Source: Anaerolineae bacterium (GTDB taxonomy: Bacteria; Chloroflexota; Anaerolineae; 4572-78; J111). Taken from it: DNA of 32,260 nt. The stretch lies in contig JAFGDY010000231.1 in NCBI GenBank assembly GCA_016931895.1, positions 1 to 32,260 on the forward strand, given 5' to 3'. The notes beneath the pieces were generated by a model, which worked only from the letters and a program-made list of their open reading frames with translations, was not told where the DNA came from and did no database searches. Made by a program: the position numbers and the translations under genes. Within the stretch, counting starts at the first letter, position 1. Each line of letters opens with the position of its first letter. Shown here piece after piece: positions 29,955 through 32,260 of this stretch.

Positions 29955-32069
29955 ATGGCGAACACGGAGACGAACAGGCCGATGAAATCTGAGGCAACCA
30001 AAACCAGGCTGTTGCGGCTGGGATCGTTTGGGCTGTTCGTTCTGCTGGCCTGGCCCCGGCTGAGCAGGCTCGACGTTTTTATGACGGCGGATGAATACCT
30101 GTGGGTTGAACGAACGCGAAACTTTTTGCTCTTTCTGGCCGACGGCAATTGGCTCAGGACGTTTCAAACCGGACATCCCGGCGTTACCACCACCTGGTTG
30201 GGGGGACTGGGTTTGGGCCTATACTATCACTTTGTCGCCGGCTCAACATTGCCGGAGGCGTTATCCGGCCTGAACTTATGCACCTTTGCCCCGGACATGC
30301 TCCCTTTGCTGCGCTTGCCTATGGTGGCAGTCACCTTACTTTGTTTATTCATTTCCGTAAAACTGGGGCAAAAGCTGTGGGGCAATGAAGTGGCGTGGTT
30401 GAGTTTACTGCTGCTGGCCCTGGACCCCTTTTACCTGGCCCACTCCCGCACCCTCCACCACGACGCCCTGGTGTCTGCCTGGCTGCTGGTGGCCGTGCTC
30501 AGCATATTGGTCTATGCTCTGCGCAGCCCGGCCTGGGGCTATTTGCTTCTGGCCGGGGTGGCCACCGGCCTGGCCCTGCTTTCAAAAGCAACGGCTCTTT
30601 TTCTATTGCCCTTCACCGGACTGGTTTTGGCCGTTATGGCCCTCAAGCCCAAAAGTGGGCCAGAAGCATTGGCCCAAATAACCAAACGTACAATTTGGGC
30701 GGCAATGGGGTGGGGAGTGGCGGCAAGTTTAATTGTCTATGCCCTGTGGCCTGCCATGTGGGTTGACCCGCTGAGCGTGTTGTTAAAAACCGGGCACATG
30801 ATCCAGAGTTACGCCCAGACCCCTCATGCTAACGGCGTCTTTTTCCGGGGTCAGGTTGTGGGCGACCCCGGCCTGCTTTTTTATGGGCTGGCCATCCTGT
30901 TCAGGCTGACGCCGCCGGTTTTGTTTGGGGTGGCCCTGGCCCTGCTCTTTTGGCTGAGCGACTTTTGGCCCCGGGCCGCCCCGCCCCATCCCCCAGCCTC
31001 TCCTGCCGGCGATAGACTTGGTCTGGGCCTGTTACTCCTGGCCGCCGTGGGCTTTATTCTTTTTTTAGGACTGGGGGCCAAAAAACAGGAACGCTACGCC
31101 TTGCCCGCCATCCTGATGCTGGACGTGGCGGCGGCGTGGGGGTTGGCCCGTTTGTGGGGTTGGTTAAAACTATGGCAGCCGGGACGATTTACCTCGAAGG
31201 GGGCCGCCGGTTTGGGGCTGAGCGCGGTTTTATTGCTGCAAGCGGCCACCACTCTGCCCCACCAGCCTTATTACCTGACCTATTACAACCCGCTTTTGGG
31301 CGGCGGAGCGGCCGCCCGCAACACCATCACCGTTGGCTGGGGCGAAGGCCTGGACCGGGCGGCGGCTTATTTGAATCGCCAGCCCCAGGCCGAACGCCTG
31401 CAAGTGACCACCCTCATGCACACCGCCCTGGCCCCTTTTTTTGCCGGAAACACGTTGGGCTATCGCCCGCAGGCGGACAAGGCGGCCCTGCTGGCCCTGG
31501 CCAGCGACTACGCGATCCTTTACCTGCCCGACGTGCAGCGCGATTTACCCAACCCGGCCTGGCCGGCTTTCATCCGGCGGTATGGCGTTTTGGAACACGT
31601 GGTCCGCCTGCACGGCCTAGAATATGCCTGGCTTTACCGCATGCCCGCCATCAAACTCACCCTCCCCCCCTCCCCCTCATCCTCCCCCATTCTGGGTTAC
31701 CACCTGCTCCCCGCCCGGGTGACGGCCGGGCAGACCCTGACCATGACCCTCTATTTTACGGGCGACCCGCCCACCCCGGCCCAATTGTCCATTCCCATGG
31801 TTGACGAGCGCGGCCAAACCGGGTTTTGGGCCAACCTGACCCCGGCCCCTGAAACGTCTCCCGCTCCGCCCGATCAGGCTTTCCCCCTCCGGGCAGCCGC
31901 TTATAACTTTATCGTTACCGATCCCGGTTTGAGCGGTCTCTACTGCCCCCTGGTGCCCGGCTTCCCCTTTGAGTTGGCAGCCGTCAGCCCGTCAGGCGCA
32001 GGAAAATGCTGGTATTACCAACCCCCACCCCCGGGCCGGGGCTGCGTGCAAATCCGGCCATCCCGGTAG
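29955..32069 (+). CDS. PMT/GT39-like membrane glycosyltransferase
   Basis: 704 residues. After a short N-terminus come about ten to twelve hydrophobic helices. The first outside loop carries the acidic pair Asp46-Glu47 (MTADEYLW), the place of the catalytic Asp-Glu in PMT and ArnT (GT-C fold) enzymes, followed by FQTGHPGVTTTWLGGLGLG. KKQERYALPAILMLD marks a late helix. The C-terminal about 200 residues are a soluble domain. Such enzymes move sugars from polyprenyl-phosphate to proteins or lipids at the outer face of the membrane. No good ribosome binding site precedes the ATG. The stop codon falls inside a repeat. Confidence 0.85.
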   Translation: MANTETNRPMKSEATKTRLLRLGSFGLFVLLAWPRLSRLDVFMTADEYLWVERTRNFLLFLADGNWLRTFQTGHPGVTTTWLGGLGLGLYYHFVAGSTLPEALSGLNLCTFAPDMLPLLRLPMVAVTLLCLFISVKLGQKLWGNEVAWLSLLLLALDPFYLAHSRTLHHDALVSAWLLVAVLSILVYALRSPAWGYLLLAGVATGLALLSKATALFLLPFTGLVLAVMALKPKSGPEALAQITKRTIWAAMGWGVAASLIVYALWPAMWVDPLSVLLKTGHMIQSYAQTPHANGVFFRGQVVGDPGLLFYGLAILFRLTPPVLFGVALALLFWLSDFWPRAAPPHPPASPAGDRLGLGLLLLAAVGFILFLGLGAKKQERYALPAILMLDVAAAWGLARLWGWLKLWQPGRFTSKGAAGLGLSAVLLLQAATTLPHQPYYLTYYNPLLGGGAAARNTITVGWGEGLDRAAAYLNRQPQAERLQVTTLMHTALAPFFAGNTLGYRPQADKAALLALASDYAILYLPDVQRDLPNPAWPAFIRRYGVLEHVVRLHGLEYAWLYRMPAIKLTLPPSPSSSPILGYHLLPARVTAGQTLTMTLYFTGDPPTPAQLSIPMVDERGQTGFWANLTPAPETSPAPPDQAFPLRAAAYNFIVTDPGLSGLYCPLVPGFPFELAAVSPSGAGKCWYYQPPPPGRGCVQIRPSR

Positions 32070-32092
32070 GGACGACCGGACGGTCGCCCTAT
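32066..32092. repeat. Imperfect copy of the GTAGGG palindrome at a gene end
   Basis: GTAGGGACGACCG and CGGTCGCCCTAT form an imperfect palindrome closely related to the one at 29903-29930. The TAG stop of the glycosyltransferase (32067-32069) is part of it. The last 168 bases of the window after this point show no gene. Confidence 0.6.
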
Positions 32093-32260
32093 TGCCAGAA
32101 TCCAGACGCAACCAGCCTATCGTCGCCTCGCAACCTGCCCTAAGCAGCCTCACGACCTGCCCTTAGTGTAATTATTCAGGTCATGTCATTAGTATGAGAA
32201 AAACGTGGTAATATAAAAAGACAGGACACGGCAGATCGATTGTCATTAGGTCTCAAGACC

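Overview
The window looks like an uncultivated Chloroflexota genome, probably an Anaerolineae-type lineage. This is inferred from gene style: a pepsin-like protease beside a NHLP/LanM cluster, pentapeptide lipoproteins, a PMT-type glycosyltransferase, a Ser/Thr kinase with a Pro/Thr-rich linker, a beta-helix/Calx-beta surface protein ending in LFLPLIIK, and GC-rich dispersed palindromes. No rRNA, tRNA or CRISPR array was seen.

Left half (about 0.18-15.9 kb, all minus strand, read right to left). This is a large unusual lanthipeptide/small-peptide locus. It begins at about 15.7 kb with a tandem palindromic operator candidate and a monothiol glutaredoxin-like gene, with a decayed partial copy upstream. 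Four tandem Cys-rich mini-proteins follow, all opening with the same tag (VRTNLKAG). Next come an ABC exporter whose N-terminal domain shows no C39-type catalytic Cys, an SPFH membrane protein and two abutting pentapeptide-repeat lipoproteins. A secreted aspartic protease of the pepsin fold carries two avidin/streptavidin-like domains. After that come an unknown membrane-anchored protein, another tagged small peptide, a very short HlyD-type adaptor, a NHLP leader peptide with almost no core, a full-length class II lanthipeptide synthetase (LanM, CCG zinc-site type) and two tandemly duplicated LanA precursors. The inferred logic is modification (LanM), export (ABC plus HlyD), and surface or secreted effectors and possible self-protection (protease-avidin, pentapeptide lipoproteins, SPFH). 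Ribosome binding sites are strong in most of these genes.

Middle (16.1-18.3 kb, minus). A PadR regulator, a class I methyltransferase and a CPBP-like membrane protein form a probable operon.

Middle right (18.8-24 kb, plus). A 7TM-PAS sensor histidine kinase, a NarL-type response regulator, a small decayed gene and a secreted beta-helix/Calx-beta protein. The kinase, regulator and beta-helix genes together carry four single-base frame breaks, unlike the rest of the window, so this is either a decaying segment or one with uncorrected sequence errors.

Right (24-32 kb). Mostly housekeeping and accessory genes: a small membrane protein, a CoaE-GNAT fusion, an ABC-F ATPase, a Ser/Thr kinase (all minus), and a GT39-like glycosyltransferase (plus). 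They are separated by palindromic repeats, including a composite REP/MITE-like element.

The strongest candidates for something undescribed are the aspartic protease-avidin-avidin protein and the VRTNLKAG-tagged small-protein family, both embedded in a LanM/NHLP locus.
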